A program made the position numbers and the translations under genes. A DNA stretch of 64,000 nucleotides from Daucus carota subsp. sativus. Lineage: Eukaryota > Streptophyta > Magnoliopsida > Apiales > Apiaceae. Shown here piece by piece: positions 27,501-38,235 of this stretch. The stretch covers positions 2,319,131-2,383,130 of the forward strand of contig NC_030381.2 in assembly GCF_001625215.2 (NCBI RefSeq), written 5' to 3'. A model generated the notes under the pieces. It did no database searches, was not told the origin of the DNA, and worked only from the letters and a program-made list of their open reading frames with translations. The stretch's first letter is position 1. Each line of letters begins with the position of its first letter.

Positions 27501-27675
27501 GGAGAGAGGGGGGAGAGGGAGAGAGAGACTAGTTGTTGAGAGTGGCCGGAGAAGTCCGGGGAATGCGTTTGAGGAGCACTTTAACCACCTCCTCAGCCTG
27601 GAGACTGCCGTAAACGAAGACGTTGTGGAGGCCCATTGAATCAGTTCGCAATACAACTGATGCACTCGACTCCAT
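23740..27675 (-). CDS. AIG2-like (gamma-glutamylcyclotransferase-fold) protein, 5 exons, 177 aa
   Basis: Member of the plant AvrRpt2-induced-gene-2-like family, which has the gamma-glutamyl cyclotransferase fold (family knowledge; the physiological substrate is not settled). Exons in transcript order: 27530-27675, 26628-26700, 25340-25432, 24190-24273, 23740-23877, total 178 codons including stop. VFVYGSLQ (residues 19-26) is the substrate-binding YGSL motif. HRFSIKERVYPAILP follows at the exon 1/2 junction. DAFEDVEYER (87-96) contains the probable catalytic Glu90. There is no signal peptide or membrane helix, so it is probably cytosolic. The first intron starts GTCTCTCTC instead of a GTAAGT-type donor and runs straight into a CT-rich tract. 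Introns carry several MITEs. Confidence 0.93.
24719..25206. mobile_element. MITE in the AIG2-like gene, intron between exons 3 and 4
   Basis: Ends are inverted repeats: GGGGGTGTATTCGATTGGGA at the left, and the complement of TCCCAATCCAATACACCCC at the right. TAA flanks both sides (24716-24718, 25207-25209), suggesting a Harbinger-type 3-bp target, but the target call is moderate. The interior repeats GATTTTAATGGATT and AAAATCCATCA many times. A related copy lies at about 44316-44752. Confidence 0.75.
25592..25810. mobile_element. Small MITE (hAT-like ends) in the AIG2-like gene, intron between exons 2 and 3
   Basis: Left end GGTCATGTTTGGCTTACC and right end, complement of AAGCCAAACACGTCC, form imperfect terminal inverted repeats around 190 bp of AT-rich sequence. 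No clear target duplication, so the superfamily is a guess. Confidence 0.55.
26234..26468. mobile_element. Stowaway MITE (Tc1/mariner) in the AIG2-like gene, intron between exons 2 and 3
   Basis: Terminal inverted repeats CTCCCTCCGTCCCCCT and AGGGGGACAGAGGGAG, bounded by TA on each side (26232-26233, 26469-26470). 235 bp. Classic plant Stowaway. Confidence 0.92.
26931..27135. mobile_element. Older Stowaway MITE in AIG2-like intron 1
   Basis: Left end CTCCCTCTGGTCCAAAATG; the right end CTTACATTATGGGCCAAGAG is its imperfect inverted complement. TA lies at both borders (26929-26930, 27136-27137). 205 bp, more diverged than the copy at 26234. Confidence 0.8.
27464..27528. repeat. (GA)n/(CT)n tract touching the AIG2-like exon 1 donor
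   Basis: GA-rich on the plus strand, hence a CT-rich tract in the transcript beginning at the first bases of intron 1. Long ORFs read through it are spurious. Confidence 0.9.
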
Positions 27676-28577
27676 TGTTGAGACCAATCGAAGATGATGA
27701 TGATGAAATGACTTTCTGCTGTTGCGTAGCCCTTCAATATACAATGTTATTTATTCTGTTCGAGCATTTTGCGGGCCACTACTTCAAATAAATTTTGCAT
27801 ATATAAAGTTTATGCTTATTATTTTCTATTTCTAAAAACAATACTCCTTACAGGTATTTTTTAAAAAATGACGTATCTGAGTATTTAGTTTTCTTATCTA
27901 CCTCTAACAAAAATTAAAGATATTTTTTAAAAAATATTCACAAAATTGTTTTGAAAAAAAACATGAAATAAATATTTTGGAACGATTTTTTTAAAAACAT
28001 GAAACATGAAAAGGAAGGAAATTCGATTATGTCATTTGATTTGCAGAAATAATTGAGATGTGAAAATAAGACATGATCCGCTTTTATTCTCTTTGTTCTA
28101 AATGGAAAAATATATTTTTTAACTTTTTGAAAAATATAGATTAATATATATATATTTTCAAATTGTTTATAAATAAAAATATAGATGTTAAAATGATTTT
28201 GATTTTCTTTACAGTTTGTCATGTCCGGGATCCTAGATTTGCAGGATTTTGATGGTGTTGATTCGATGATTAAGGTTATTATGGTGATACATCTATGGTT
28301 GACTGTTCAAAACTAGAGTTGGAGGATTACAATATGTATATAATTCTTCAAAAAATCGTTTGGTTGCCTATCCAAAATGGAAGGATTCAACAACGATATT
28401 ATTACGCGTTTGTTCAATTTCGATCATATAGATGCCGTATGATTTTTTATTATTGAATTATTATCCTTGTTAAAAAAAAATATATATGTTAAAATAAAGA
28501 TCAACAAAAAAATAAAATAGTTAACGGGTCGGGTCTAAAATCTCTTTTCTTGAGAGAAAAGAAAAGCAAGCACAAGC
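27676..28577. other. Divergent promoter spacer between the AIG2-like and proteasome genes
   Basis: About 1 kb between two divergent start codons (27675 minus, 28677 plus). AT-rich; no further gene seen. A short near-palindrome TCTCTTTTCTTGAGAGAAAA lies near 28541-28560, just upstream of the proteasome TATA box. Confidence 0.6.
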
Positions 28578-28586
28578 TTATAAACC
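28578..28586 (+). promoter_or_regulatory. Probable TATA box of the proteasome beta-1 gene
   Basis: GCTTATAAACC lies about 95 bp upstream of the start codon at 28677, with a CA-rich and CT-rich leader (AACACACACTCGCTCC...) after it, as in a typical plant core promoter. Confidence 0.55.
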
Positions 28587-28676
28587 ACAGCAAACAAAAA
28601 TAACACACACTCGCTCCAAGCTCTCTTTTAGATTGCTCTGAATCAAATAAATTAGGGCTTTTTCAATTGAATCCAA

Positions 28677-31600
28677 ATGGACAACATGGATCTGAACGCT
28701 CCCCACTCCATGGGAACAACAATCATCGGGGTTACTTACAACGGCGGCGTTGTGCTCGGCGCCGACTCCAGAACCAGCACCGGTACTTTCCGATTTTTTC
28801 GGGATTTTCGCGATTTTTTCGCGTTTTTGTGTGTGTAGATAATTATGTAGTTTTGTTGATTATGTGTTTGTTTAAGTTATTGTTTGATTATGTGATTGAA
28901 TTGGTTATGGATAGGTATGTATGTGGCGAATCGAGCTTCTGATAAGATCACTCAGCTCACGGATAATGTCTACATTTGTCGATCCGGATCGGTAATTTTT
29001 CGATACTCATGCAGAATGATTTTAATACGCTATAGGCTGTGCTTAAGTTGAACATAAGAAGGAATGATGCTAAAATTGTTGTTGTTTTATTTTATTTGGC
29101 GTAGTTGTGAAACTAGATAGGGCTGTGTGCTTAATGATTTTTGTTTTCCTATAGTTAAATCATAAATGTGTTGTCGAAAACAGTGAATTGAATTCTATGC
29201 TGAACTTTTGCAGGCAGCTGATTCGCAGATTGTGTCTGATTACGTCAGATATTTTCTTCACCAGCACACGTGAGTGAAAACTTTCTTTCACTATATGTAC
29301 TGATTGATCTCCTAATTAATTTTGTATTTTAAAACATACTGTTCCGATTAAGTCTTGCTCTGAGTATATTTATGTATATAAATGCAAGAAAAAGTTTATT
29401 TTTTGGTTTAATATGGTGAAGGCCTGAAGGGAGATTATATTTGGCTGGTAGAACTAGAGTGTAATAAAATACACAGGAGCAGGGAATATTTGATAAACGC
29501 GGAATCCTTTAATGCTGTGCACACACTACACAGTGTTCAATTTGTTGTATAAGGTGAATAACTTTGTGTGCATGAATGTGTCAAATTAATTGGCTATACT
29601 GAAACTAGTTGACACAGGCCAAATTAAGAAAGGGTTAAAAACAAGGGGGTTAAGGAAAATCTATATGCATATTTATGAAATATATCTGCTAATAATATCC
29701 CTGTTAATTAAGGAAGATTACAAACCCAACAACAATGTCAAATAGTGTAAATCAGTTATATTTAAAAATTACAATCTACTCTATGTTATTATCTCACATA
29801 ATCTGGATATATGGAAGAAATAACAATCCAACATAACTTGATGACATATCTTAGCACAAGATATTTTGTGATCAACTCTAGTTTTTCTTTGTATATATTG
29901 TTGTAAATTTGAGACTAGGCAATAAAGATTCTTGCTGCATGTTTGTACTTCCGTGCTGATTCTATAATGAACTTCAGCGTTTGGGTGAGGCTAGAAAACT
30001 AGGTAGGAAGGAAATAGATAAATATAATAATACTAAGACTTTCAGTTGTTGATACCAGTTGATGTAGGACAATAAGTTGAACATGGGTAGAACAGAAGAA
30101 TAAAAATCATATCCGAAAATAGTGGTGATTTTAATTGTTTTCTAGCTCCGCATCTGGTTTATGTACCCGAAATAGAACTTTTGGTCAACTATTTTAACCA
30201 CGCAAATTGCTCCTCTTGCTTTTAATTACACTGTATCTAGGAGTTCTAATTTTCATGCTGCATTTTGGTCTTTGTACCAAGTGCAACTTTACCGCTACCT
30301 GGTATAGTCCTTGATAATATATCAATATGGACTTTTATCTATCAACTTTGAGTTTCTATATATTATCCTTACAGGATTCAACTCGGGCAGCCTGCAACTG
30401 TAAAAGTCGCTGCAAATCTTGTTAGGCTATTGTCATATAACAACAAGGTTTGAATGCTGATATAACTTTGCCCTCGTGAATATATGAGTTTCTATATATA
30501 TATTTCTCTTAAATTATTCTTTGGGCATTTTTACATTTGCTTCATTCTGACTTGCAAAATTCAATAATATCTGGTATTCTTCTTAGTTCTTATAGTTTTT
30601 TTGTCATAGACCAGGCTGTAGTGTAATTCCATTTTAATTAACGGCATTAATTTAGCTATTGCATCTTGTAGAAGCCAAGCTATACTAGGCTATATGATTG
30701 ATAGGATCCAAAGCAATATTATATTTGTTGCCTCTCATTTTTTGAACCATACAAGTTGTTGCATCTTGTCATTGAGTCTGGAACATAGCTTTCTTAACTC
30801 AAATATTGAATTGTACTTGAAATAAAAAAAACACCCAGTAGCTTGCTGTAGGAAACTATAAATGATCTCTATCCTTCCCTTTAATCCATAGGATTGTAGA
30901 CTGGTGGATCCTCCTCACCCTTTGTAACAAGAGTTCGATTTTAAGTGGAAACAAATGTGAGGTGAGTATTTAAATTTCTTGCAGTTGAACTTACCCACGA
31001 AAGAAGGATATTATTATACTCTAGATGGGAATCGGGGGAGGTATCTAGGTATCTTAACTCCACTATGACATCATGGAGAAACCAGTACTCTGTTCGAGTT
31101 GTCTCGAATAGCATTTATATGTCTCTTTATCATATCCATCTATATGCATGCTCTTGTAGGGTTGTGGCAAGACTTCATATCCATTTAACTTCTAGTTGTA
31201 AAAATATAAGATTATCTGTAAAATCACGAGTAAAAATGGATATGGAGAAACCAGTACTCTGTTCGAGTTGTCTCGAATAGCATTTATATGTCTCTTTATC
31301 ATATCCATTTATATGCATGCTCTTGTAGGGTTGTGGCAAGACTTCATATCCATTTAACTTCTAGTTGTAAAAATATAAGATTATCTGTAAAATCACGAGT
31401 AAAAATATAGTAGATGCAGAATAATTATTCCTGAACTAGTTACTAAGAATATTACAGGTAGAAAGTAAAATTTTCTTAGTGTGTAACTATAATGAGATCC
31501 CTTCTCTATGATTTTCCTTTTCTTATTACAAAAGGTTTTGTTTTAAGATTGAAAAGGATATATTTGTAAAACTTGTGAACTTAACACTATGGCTTCTGGC

Positions 31601-33145
31601 GACCATTTGTGGCTGTGCGAGTAATCAATTCTTATCATGTTGGCTGTCACCCCCCCCCCCCCCCCTCCTCCCTCCCTATCACATTGATGAGAGTACACTT
31701 TGCTGCATTTTGTTATTCAAGGTTGACTTCACTATTTTGATATATTTTTCTTTATAATTGTGTTGCAGAACATGCTGCAAACTGGTATAATTGTTGGTGG
31801 ATGGGACAAATATGAAGGAGGCAAGATATACGGGGTCCCGCTTGGTGGAACAATAATAGAGCAGCCTTTCGCCATTGGAGGTTTTTTACTATCTTAGACT
31901 GTTATGATCTTAAGATCTATATATTAATACATCCACTATTGTAAATGTGCCTGTTTTTGTTAGTCAGCTCTTAATTATTTTTTATTTTCTTTTGCAAGGA
32001 GTCAGCTCTTAATTCTTAGACACCAATACTAGGCTGTTAAGTTAGAGCTGACCTTTTAGGCTTATGATAAATAAATGATCACCCTTTAGGAAAAATATTT
32101 ACTCTAAGACTATTTTACATGGCAAATGAGCATATGTTGTCTTTGCACATAAACAATTTGATGCAATAATGTGTTTGTCTTGGAATTTCTCGTACTCTGA
32201 CTAATTTTTCATGTAGCTTACAATTTCAAACATGTCTTGACATATAATATCATGTTACTGCAATGGGGTGAGGCAATGTATTGTTCTCACCTAGTCAGTT
32301 TTTCATAACGCGGTAAACTTGTAGGATCTGGCTCGAGTTACTTGTATGGATTCTTCGATCAAGCATGGAAGGAAGGAATGACCAAGGAAGAAGCTGAGGT
32401 ATATATATCTTGCAGACCTATCTTCTGATCTGTCAAAAACAACTTTGTGGATCTATATAGGAAATTTTCATCTATATAAAAAGAAAAGATGTTCAATATA
32501 CCGATCAATGACCATATTATATAGCTATGGTTTTTTAGTATATGTAGTAAAAGTATCTTATTTGTACTATTTTAAAAAAACCTCCAAACCTCCATGAAAC
32601 ATATATTCAGTCTCAAGTGCCCAATTTGTATGGATGTAAACTTGGTTCCATCGGTCATATTTTAGTATTTTCTTTAAGGTTTGCAATGCTCTGAAATAAC
32701 TAGGAATTAGATAAGTGGCCCGCATATATGTTGCACATGGATACAGGTGAAATGTTAGAATGCAGTAATGAAAACAGTTTCTAACAGTTATATTTTCTTT
32801 CTTGGCAGCAATTGGTTGTTAAGGCAGTTTCTCTAGCAATTGCCCGAGATGGCGCAAGTGGTGGTGTTGTGCGCACAGTCATTGTAAGTTCTGTCTAGTT
32901 TACCTTTTGCTTGTTGCGACAGACATGCCTCCGAAACTAAGTAATCTTTTATATGTTCTCATTATTGCATTACCATTTCAGTATATGTTCTCATTATTGC
33001 ATTACCATTTCAGATAAACTCAGATGGGGTGACAAGAAACTTTTATCCTGGTGACACTCTCCCATTGTGGCATGAAGAGCTTGAGCCCCAGAACTCTTTG
33101 CTCGATATTCTCAACGCACCTGCTCCTGAACCAATGAATATTTAA
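28677..33145 (+). CDS. PBA1: 20S proteasome subunit beta type-6 (beta-1), 8 exons, 234 aa
   Basis: The beta-1 subunit gives the caspase-like (post-acidic) cleavage activity inside the 20S core, in cytosol and nucleus (family knowledge). Exons: 28677-28782, 28915-28991, 29214-29269, 30375-30447, 31769-31880, 32325-32398, 32809-32883, 33014-33145, total 235 codons including stop. The short propeptide [13 protein letters not shown] ends in the processing Gly, so Thr14 is the catalytic N-terminal threonine. Asp30 and Lys46 are the conserved D17 and K33 of the mature enzyme, and SGSAADSQ follows. Length matches the plant family. The last intron has a perfectly duplicated acceptor region, described separately. 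Confidence 0.97.
31073..31407 (+). repeat. 169-bp tandem duplication in proteasome intron 4
   Basis: Unit 1 31073-31241 and unit 2 31242-31407, both starting ATGGAGAAACCAGTACTC, nearly identical (one C/T change noticed in CATATCCATC/TTATATG). Purely intronic. Confidence 0.92.
31650..31665 (+). repeat. C16 homopolymer in proteasome intron 4
   Basis: Sixteen C in a row followed by CT-rich sequence, about 100 bp before the exon 5 acceptor. Confidence 0.85.
32950..33013 (+). repeat. Perfect 32-bp tandem duplication containing the exon 8 splice acceptor
   Basis: Two identical 32-bp units, 32950-32981 and 32982-33013, each ending in a pyrimidine-rich stretch and TTTCAG. The second unit supplies the acceptor that keeps the reading frame. 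Using the first would insert 32 nt and reach TAA after 11 extra codons, at the first bases of exon 8. Confidence 0.95.
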
Positions 33146-33443
33146 GTGGTTGTATTTGTCTTCTGCTATGTAGCAACACAATCGAACTACTTTTAATTGT
33201 TGTTGAAAAACACAATGGATTTGGTAAATTAGATTATGTTTTACGTTTCACTGCAACAATCTTTCAGAATTTCAACCTGTTTTATTTCTAGCACTTTTGT
33301 CATAATGTCTTTTTCATGCCCCCCAATTTGAAAAATATAACCATAATGTCTTGTTTTCTTCTGTTTTTGCTTATTGTGATTTGCATGCTGTTAAACATGT
33401 AAGTATTTAACTATGACATAGGTTGATAAAGCATGACAATGAA

Positions 33444-33628
33444 GGGTCCAGGTCCCTGGCAGCCGTATGCCAGGGACTGGTTAAGCGGCCAGGTTCATAT
33501 TAAAATTTTAATATGTCCAGCGTTAAAAAAGCGTTGGATATATTAAAATTTTAATATGATCCTGGCCGTTGGATGTCTGTCTGTTGGTTAAGCGCTCCAC
33601 AGCAACCGATTGCTGGGGACCGCTACCC
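33444..33628. mobile_element. Mutator-like MITE with 9-bp target duplication, downstream of the proteasome gene
   Basis: The 185-bp element starts GGGTCCAGGTCCCTGGCAGC and ends GCTGGGGACCGCTACCC, its imperfect inverted complement. It is flanked by a perfect 9-bp direct repeat, GACAATGAA (33435-33443 and 33629-33637), diagnostic of Mutator-type insertion. The centre contains two copies of TATTAAAATTTTAATA, themselves palindromes, around the near-palindrome AGCGTTAAAAAAGCGTT. Confidence 0.9.
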
Positions 33629-33819
33629 GACAATGAAATACTAGTTAAAGCAGACTGGAAGTTGGCATTAGTGCCAAAACAATTTGACTAGACTAAACCG
33701 CAAAAGAATATCTTCTTACCAAACCAATGGAGTTTAAACCAAAAGAAAGAAACGAGAAAAAAGAAGATTTCACAGCAGAATAAGCGACAAAAATTACGAT
33801 GAGCACCAAACTTTCTGTT

Positions 33820-34150
33820 ACGGCTGTATTCGTTTTGGGTTAATATAAAATCTGTTTTGGGTTAATATAAAATTTAAAAAAAAGTGATTACTTATAAGTG
33901 ATAAGTAGCTGATATTTTTATATGTTTAAGATAACATTTTTGATATTTACAAATTATCAGGTATAAAAATTATTAATATAATAAAAAAATATAACTTGTC
34001 TTTTAAAGTCGCCATTTACATCTTTGTAGAACCAAATTTCAAAACTAAAAATATCACTAAAATGGTTAGGATTTCCGGCTTCTCAGATTTTGGCTTATAA
34101 GCCGGAAATTGATTTGTAAAATTCTTACCCAAAACAGACGGTACGAATAA
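33820..34150. mobile_element. Possible decayed MITE between the proteasome and ChaC-like genes
   Basis: GTATTCGTTTTGGGTTAA near 33829 (with GTTTTGGGTTAATATAAAAT repeated twice) faces TTACCCAAAACAGACGGTAC near 34126, an approximate inverted match. The interior is AT-rich. No target duplication found. Confidence 0.45.
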
Positions 34151-34639
34151 TCTGCTTCCGATCATGAACCCAGTCAAACACCACTTCTGCACACAGACAA
34201 ACGCGAATGGAAGGACAAACGCTGAACCTCAAACATGAAAGGGCACCTGCAAGGACAAACACTGAATCTCAAACATGGGGCGGTAAGTCGGCAGCTGCTT
34301 TACCCTGTAAATCAAGAACAGGTACGAAGTATATGAAGGACTAATAATTGGGCACAATATCTAGTACAATGTTAGAGCAAATAATTGTAAAAATTATGAA
34401 AGACACCATCGAACTCAGAATAAAAATATTTCTCATTCATCAAGTCATCTGCATACATGAGAGAACATTTCCGTTTCAGTGACTTGAACTCTTCACTCCC
34501 TAGCGAGTCTAAAGATTTAAAGATAAAAGTGAAATTTTGTTATGGAAGGAGTCTGATCAATTGAGTAATTGATCTGAGTAGAAGAGGGACAACAAATTAG
34601 TTCAGAATCTAAGCCTTTCACTTCTTGTCCATAAACATG

Positions 34640-36087
34640 TTACGAGTCGGTGGCAACAGCTTCTTGGAGTGGCAGCCGGTTAAGAGGAGACAAGACGTGC
34701 GCCTTTAGGGGACTGGATGATCCGGTCATCTTTCTCTCCTTTGATTTCACACAATCAGTCGTTCCAAGAATTTTCCTCACTTCATTTGCAAGCTCGATGA
34801 TTGTGTCATCTTCATGGCCTGATACAAAAATCAAACAAACAGTTATCAGTTTGTGTATGCAGAAGGGTACAATGGTGTGTTGGTGCACTGATCGCCTTTC
34901 ATTTCAAGCAAACAGTAAGAATTGCTTACCAATATCGAACAGAGCCTTTTCCAACGAGAAAATATAATCTCTGTTGTTACCACACGGACCATATGCTGTT
35001 GCAATTTGCCTGATGAAAGCACTTAGGATTAGGCATTGAGGTAAAAGCAAGTTCTTTTCTTAGAGAGCAGGTAAGGCAAGAGTCAGAACTCACCTGGCCA
35101 TATCCTCCAACGGAGCAGGCCCTAGGTAGTATTTATTCGACTCTTTGTCAGGAGTAGATGTAAATCTGCCAAAGATATATATATTTAGCTTCCATGTACA
35201 AATAAATAATGTTGTACAAAATGTAAAACAGCGGGAGAAAGAAAAGACGGAAGAATTGTAAAAAATGCAGAAACTAACTTACACTATCATTCCAGTGATG
35301 GCAGGCTGCACGGAATCCTCTTCCTGGAGAAAGAAACACATATAACATATAAGAAGCGAAGCTAAGAGAAGAATATTCAAAGACATGTAACAATAATTCA
35401 TTCACGAGCTTGCCTTGAAAAATTCCACAATTGTCTTCTCATCATACTCGCATTCTCTTCGCTCTAAATACTGAACATGTAAAATTATTATTAGCCCTAT
35501 TTAATCAAGGGTGAACAGTGTGAAAATAAATCTCGATTATGAAAACAGCTGACAAGACTAATCACTACTATTCCAGCCAGTTAAAATATTTGCAACTATA
35601 TATAGGACTGACCTCCATTGTAGTCCTTTCTTTCTCCGGACCACCTCGTACACAAAAAGCTGCACCCCACTGAAAGAAATTGAAGTCTTAGGCAAGATGG
35701 GAATAGCAATGTTGTAAAACCACACTGTAAGCTGAAGGATGTTTACATTACAAAAGTATTGACAGTAACACAGCATACATAACAATCATATGGAGAGAGC
35801 ACTTACGCAAACATCTCCTTCAGCATATTCCAACGTGCAAGTTCTTGCAGGGTGTTCAGGCGTACCTCTATGATCAATGCAAGCTGCGACATATCAAAAA
35901 AACCTCAGTATCCCAAAACACGAAAACAAAGTGAAAACAACTATAACCTGATTCAATTTCAGCTGCACAAATGCTTACCAAGATCGAAAACACGCCTGTA
36001 GTTCTTAATGTAACCAATCACTTTCTCATCATACTCGAATCCAGGGTTCCACACCAAAGACCCATAGCCAAAAACCCAGAAAACCAT
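34640..36087 (-). CDS. ChaC-like gamma-glutamylcyclotransferase, 8 exons, 223 aa
   Basis: Plant GGCT2/ChaC-type enzymes cleave gamma-glutamyl peptides, mainly glutathione, to 5-oxoproline in the cytosol (family knowledge). Exons in transcript order: 35979-36087, 35807-35883, 35613-35669, 35414-35470, 35283-35323, 35094-35165, 34930-35009, 34640-34818, total 224 codons including stop. VFGYGSLVW (residues 5-13) is the ChaC signature near the N-terminus, followed by the [18 protein letters not shown] block. [11 protein letters not shown] (82-92) holds the probable catalytic Glu (E87 most likely). The exon 4 donor is AAG|GCAAGC, a GC-AG intron. The C-terminal tail after residue 200 is family-variable. 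A probable 5'-UTR intron precedes the start codon. Confidence 0.94.
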
Positions 36088-36097
36088 GATTTCGCAA

Positions 36098-36458
36098 CTA
36101 TCAAAACAACAAAAAAATCTGATCAATCACTACACACAGTCACTACTCCATCTATATTATCAAGTCCACCGAATTTACCTAATTAGGCTCACAAAACTAT
36201 CAAGATTCCATAAAATCCCGAACTTTAATACTAATCACATAATTAAAGAACAACCCAAGTTTCATAATCACACAAATTATACATATATTAAAAAAGAAAC
36301 CCTAATTCTGAAAACCCAAATTTATTTACAGAAAACCCAATATACAGATCAAAGAAAATTAACATTAAGCTAAATACCCAGCTCAATACAGCAAAAAAAA
36401 AAAAAAAAATTCATAAACAGGGATTTGTATGTACATGTAAAAGAGGAATAGAACTTAC
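36098..36458 (-). other. Probable 5'-UTR intron of the ChaC-like gene
   Basis: On the minus strand TATT|GTAAGTTC (donor at 36458) and TTGTTGTTTTGATAG| (acceptor ending at 36098) are good splice sites; the acceptor is 10 nt upstream of the ATG. Transcript data would settle it. Confidence 0.55.
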
Positions 36459-36482
36459 AATAGATCTGGGTTATTATAGACA

Positions 36483-36645
36483 ATGCAGGATGAGAGAGAG
36501 GGAGAGAGAGGGAGAGACGGAGAGAGAAAGAGGGAGATGTGTCTGTATTATTATCTCTCTCGGGGAGAGAGAGAGAGGGAGAGAGATGGAGATAGGGAGA
36601 GAGGTTGTGTTATTATCTCTCCCGCAGAGAGGAGGAAGGAAGGGG
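36483..36645 (-). repeat. GA/CT-rich leader of the ChaC-like gene
   Basis: Plus strand is (GAGAGAG)-rich in three blocks separated by TTATTATCTCTC. On the transcribed minus strand this is a CT-rich leader. ORFs read through it are low-complexity artefacts. Confidence 0.75.
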
Positions 36646-36687
36646 TGTGTTTTTATTATCTCTCTACAAATGTGTGTTGATTAAAGG

Positions 36688-36697
36688 GGTTTATAAG
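36688..36697 (-). promoter_or_regulatory. Probable TATA box of the ChaC-like gene
   Basis: Minus strand CACCTTATAAACCCC, about 40 bp upstream of the CT-rich leader. A second candidate is the TATATACATG region at about 36719-36732. Confidence 0.45.
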
Positions 36698-38235
36698 GTG
36701 TGTTGAAGAGGAGAAGATATACATGTATATATACACACACGTACAAAAGGAGATAAAGAAACAGAAACAGAGGCGTGGTGTTGATGAATAGGAAGGCCGA
36801 GATCACGTGTTTGTGCGTCATGTGTTTTTGAAGGGCCCCCCTACGTGCCTATCCTTTTTTCGGTATAGAAATAGAGCGGAGCTTCTTTTCAAAGTGTTTT
36901 CAATTTTTTTTAACATTTTAATTTATCTTTTAAGTATCTTTTAGACTTCTTTTAACATTTAAAGTTACTTCTCCCTTATCGTTTGATAAAATAAACAATA
37001 ATGTTCTTTTTGAGTTTTTTTAAATTCCGAAGCCAAAAATCAGAAATGCAAGTTTTTTGTGATTTTTATTTATTTTGTGAAATTTATTAAATTTTAATAA
37101 GTAATAAATTTTATTTATTAATAAAGTTTTTTGTTTATTAATAATTTAATTTTTAAAAAAAAATTATAAATTTAAATTACCAAACACTCAATTTACTTAT
37201 AAATAAAATAATCTAGACACATTTAATAATTTATAAGTCAAGTTCACTTTTTTTCAATTAAACTAAACGACCCCAATAATTATAAAATCAATACTTTTTA
37301 ATTTGAATTTGTATAAAAAATATTCTATTATAATATCATAATTTGTATAGAAAATTTAAAATATAATATATAAGAGTACGTTATCCTCACATCTTAAATT
37401 ACGTGTTAAAAGTTAAAACGATTCTTATTATTATAAGACAGAAGTAGTAACAAATAATTGTCGTCAGGAAATTCTAGATTCAACTTTCCTCGTCTTGAGA
37501 ATACTCCTTAAAACAAATTTTCGTCGATACAAGGCATTTTTTTCAGGAAAACAGTGTAACTCGGATAATACGAGAGTTTCAGTGATGTCCTTTCCTGACA
37601 TTAGTTGCTGCATAAACTAATGATGTTTAAATGCAAGTCGGTGCACAGAAAATAATGTTAACTAAAAATCCGGTCCAGTGAACATAACTGCACCAAATTG
37701 ATTCTTCCTATATATTCTCTCAATATTTGAATTTTTATTAATTTTACCAAAATCGTCGAAAAATTATACAGCATTTTTCCGTTTATAATCCCTCTGGGGC
37801 GTAATTTATCTTGTGCGCGAGAGTTTGACACACATTTTAATGCTCCTAGATAACATAGTTACGTAATTTACTTTTTATTTTTTTTAAATAAAAATCTGAT
37901 ATTTGAATTGTTATACACAAAAACAAAATTTTAAAAATAAATTATGAAATTATGTTTTATAAGAGTTTTAAAATGGGTGCCGTGAACAAAATTATAAAGA
38001 AATGAAAGGAAGGGAAGAGTAACGCAGAATGTGTATCATAAGAGCAAATATGAACAAGCAGCGACTAGCTACTAGCTTAACAGTTAATGATAACTAACTC
38101 ATTTACAAGGCTAAAACCAAACCATATGAAATAAAGAATGCTCATTTACAAACTATGATCATCTCTTTCTTGACAAACATATGCACAAGATTTGGTATTT
38201 TCTTTGTTCAGTAACTCTGCTCTATATGATCCTCA
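36698..38235. other. AT-rich spacer without genes
   Basis: No coding region supported. 36880-37280 is very AT-rich with many TTTAATTT-type runs and may be an old MITE, but I could not define its ends. The last 200 bp probably include the 3' UTR of the minus-strand kinase gene. Confidence 0.5.

Noticed and set aside
27399..27737. 112-codon minus-strand frame with long Ser-Leu run
   Set aside because: It is a shadow frame across the CT microsatellite and the AIG2-like exon 1; the true frame there is the VFVYGSLQ one.
36483..36684. Arg-Glu-rich plus-strand frames
   Set aside because: They are translations of the GA-rich leader of the minus-strand ChaC-like gene.
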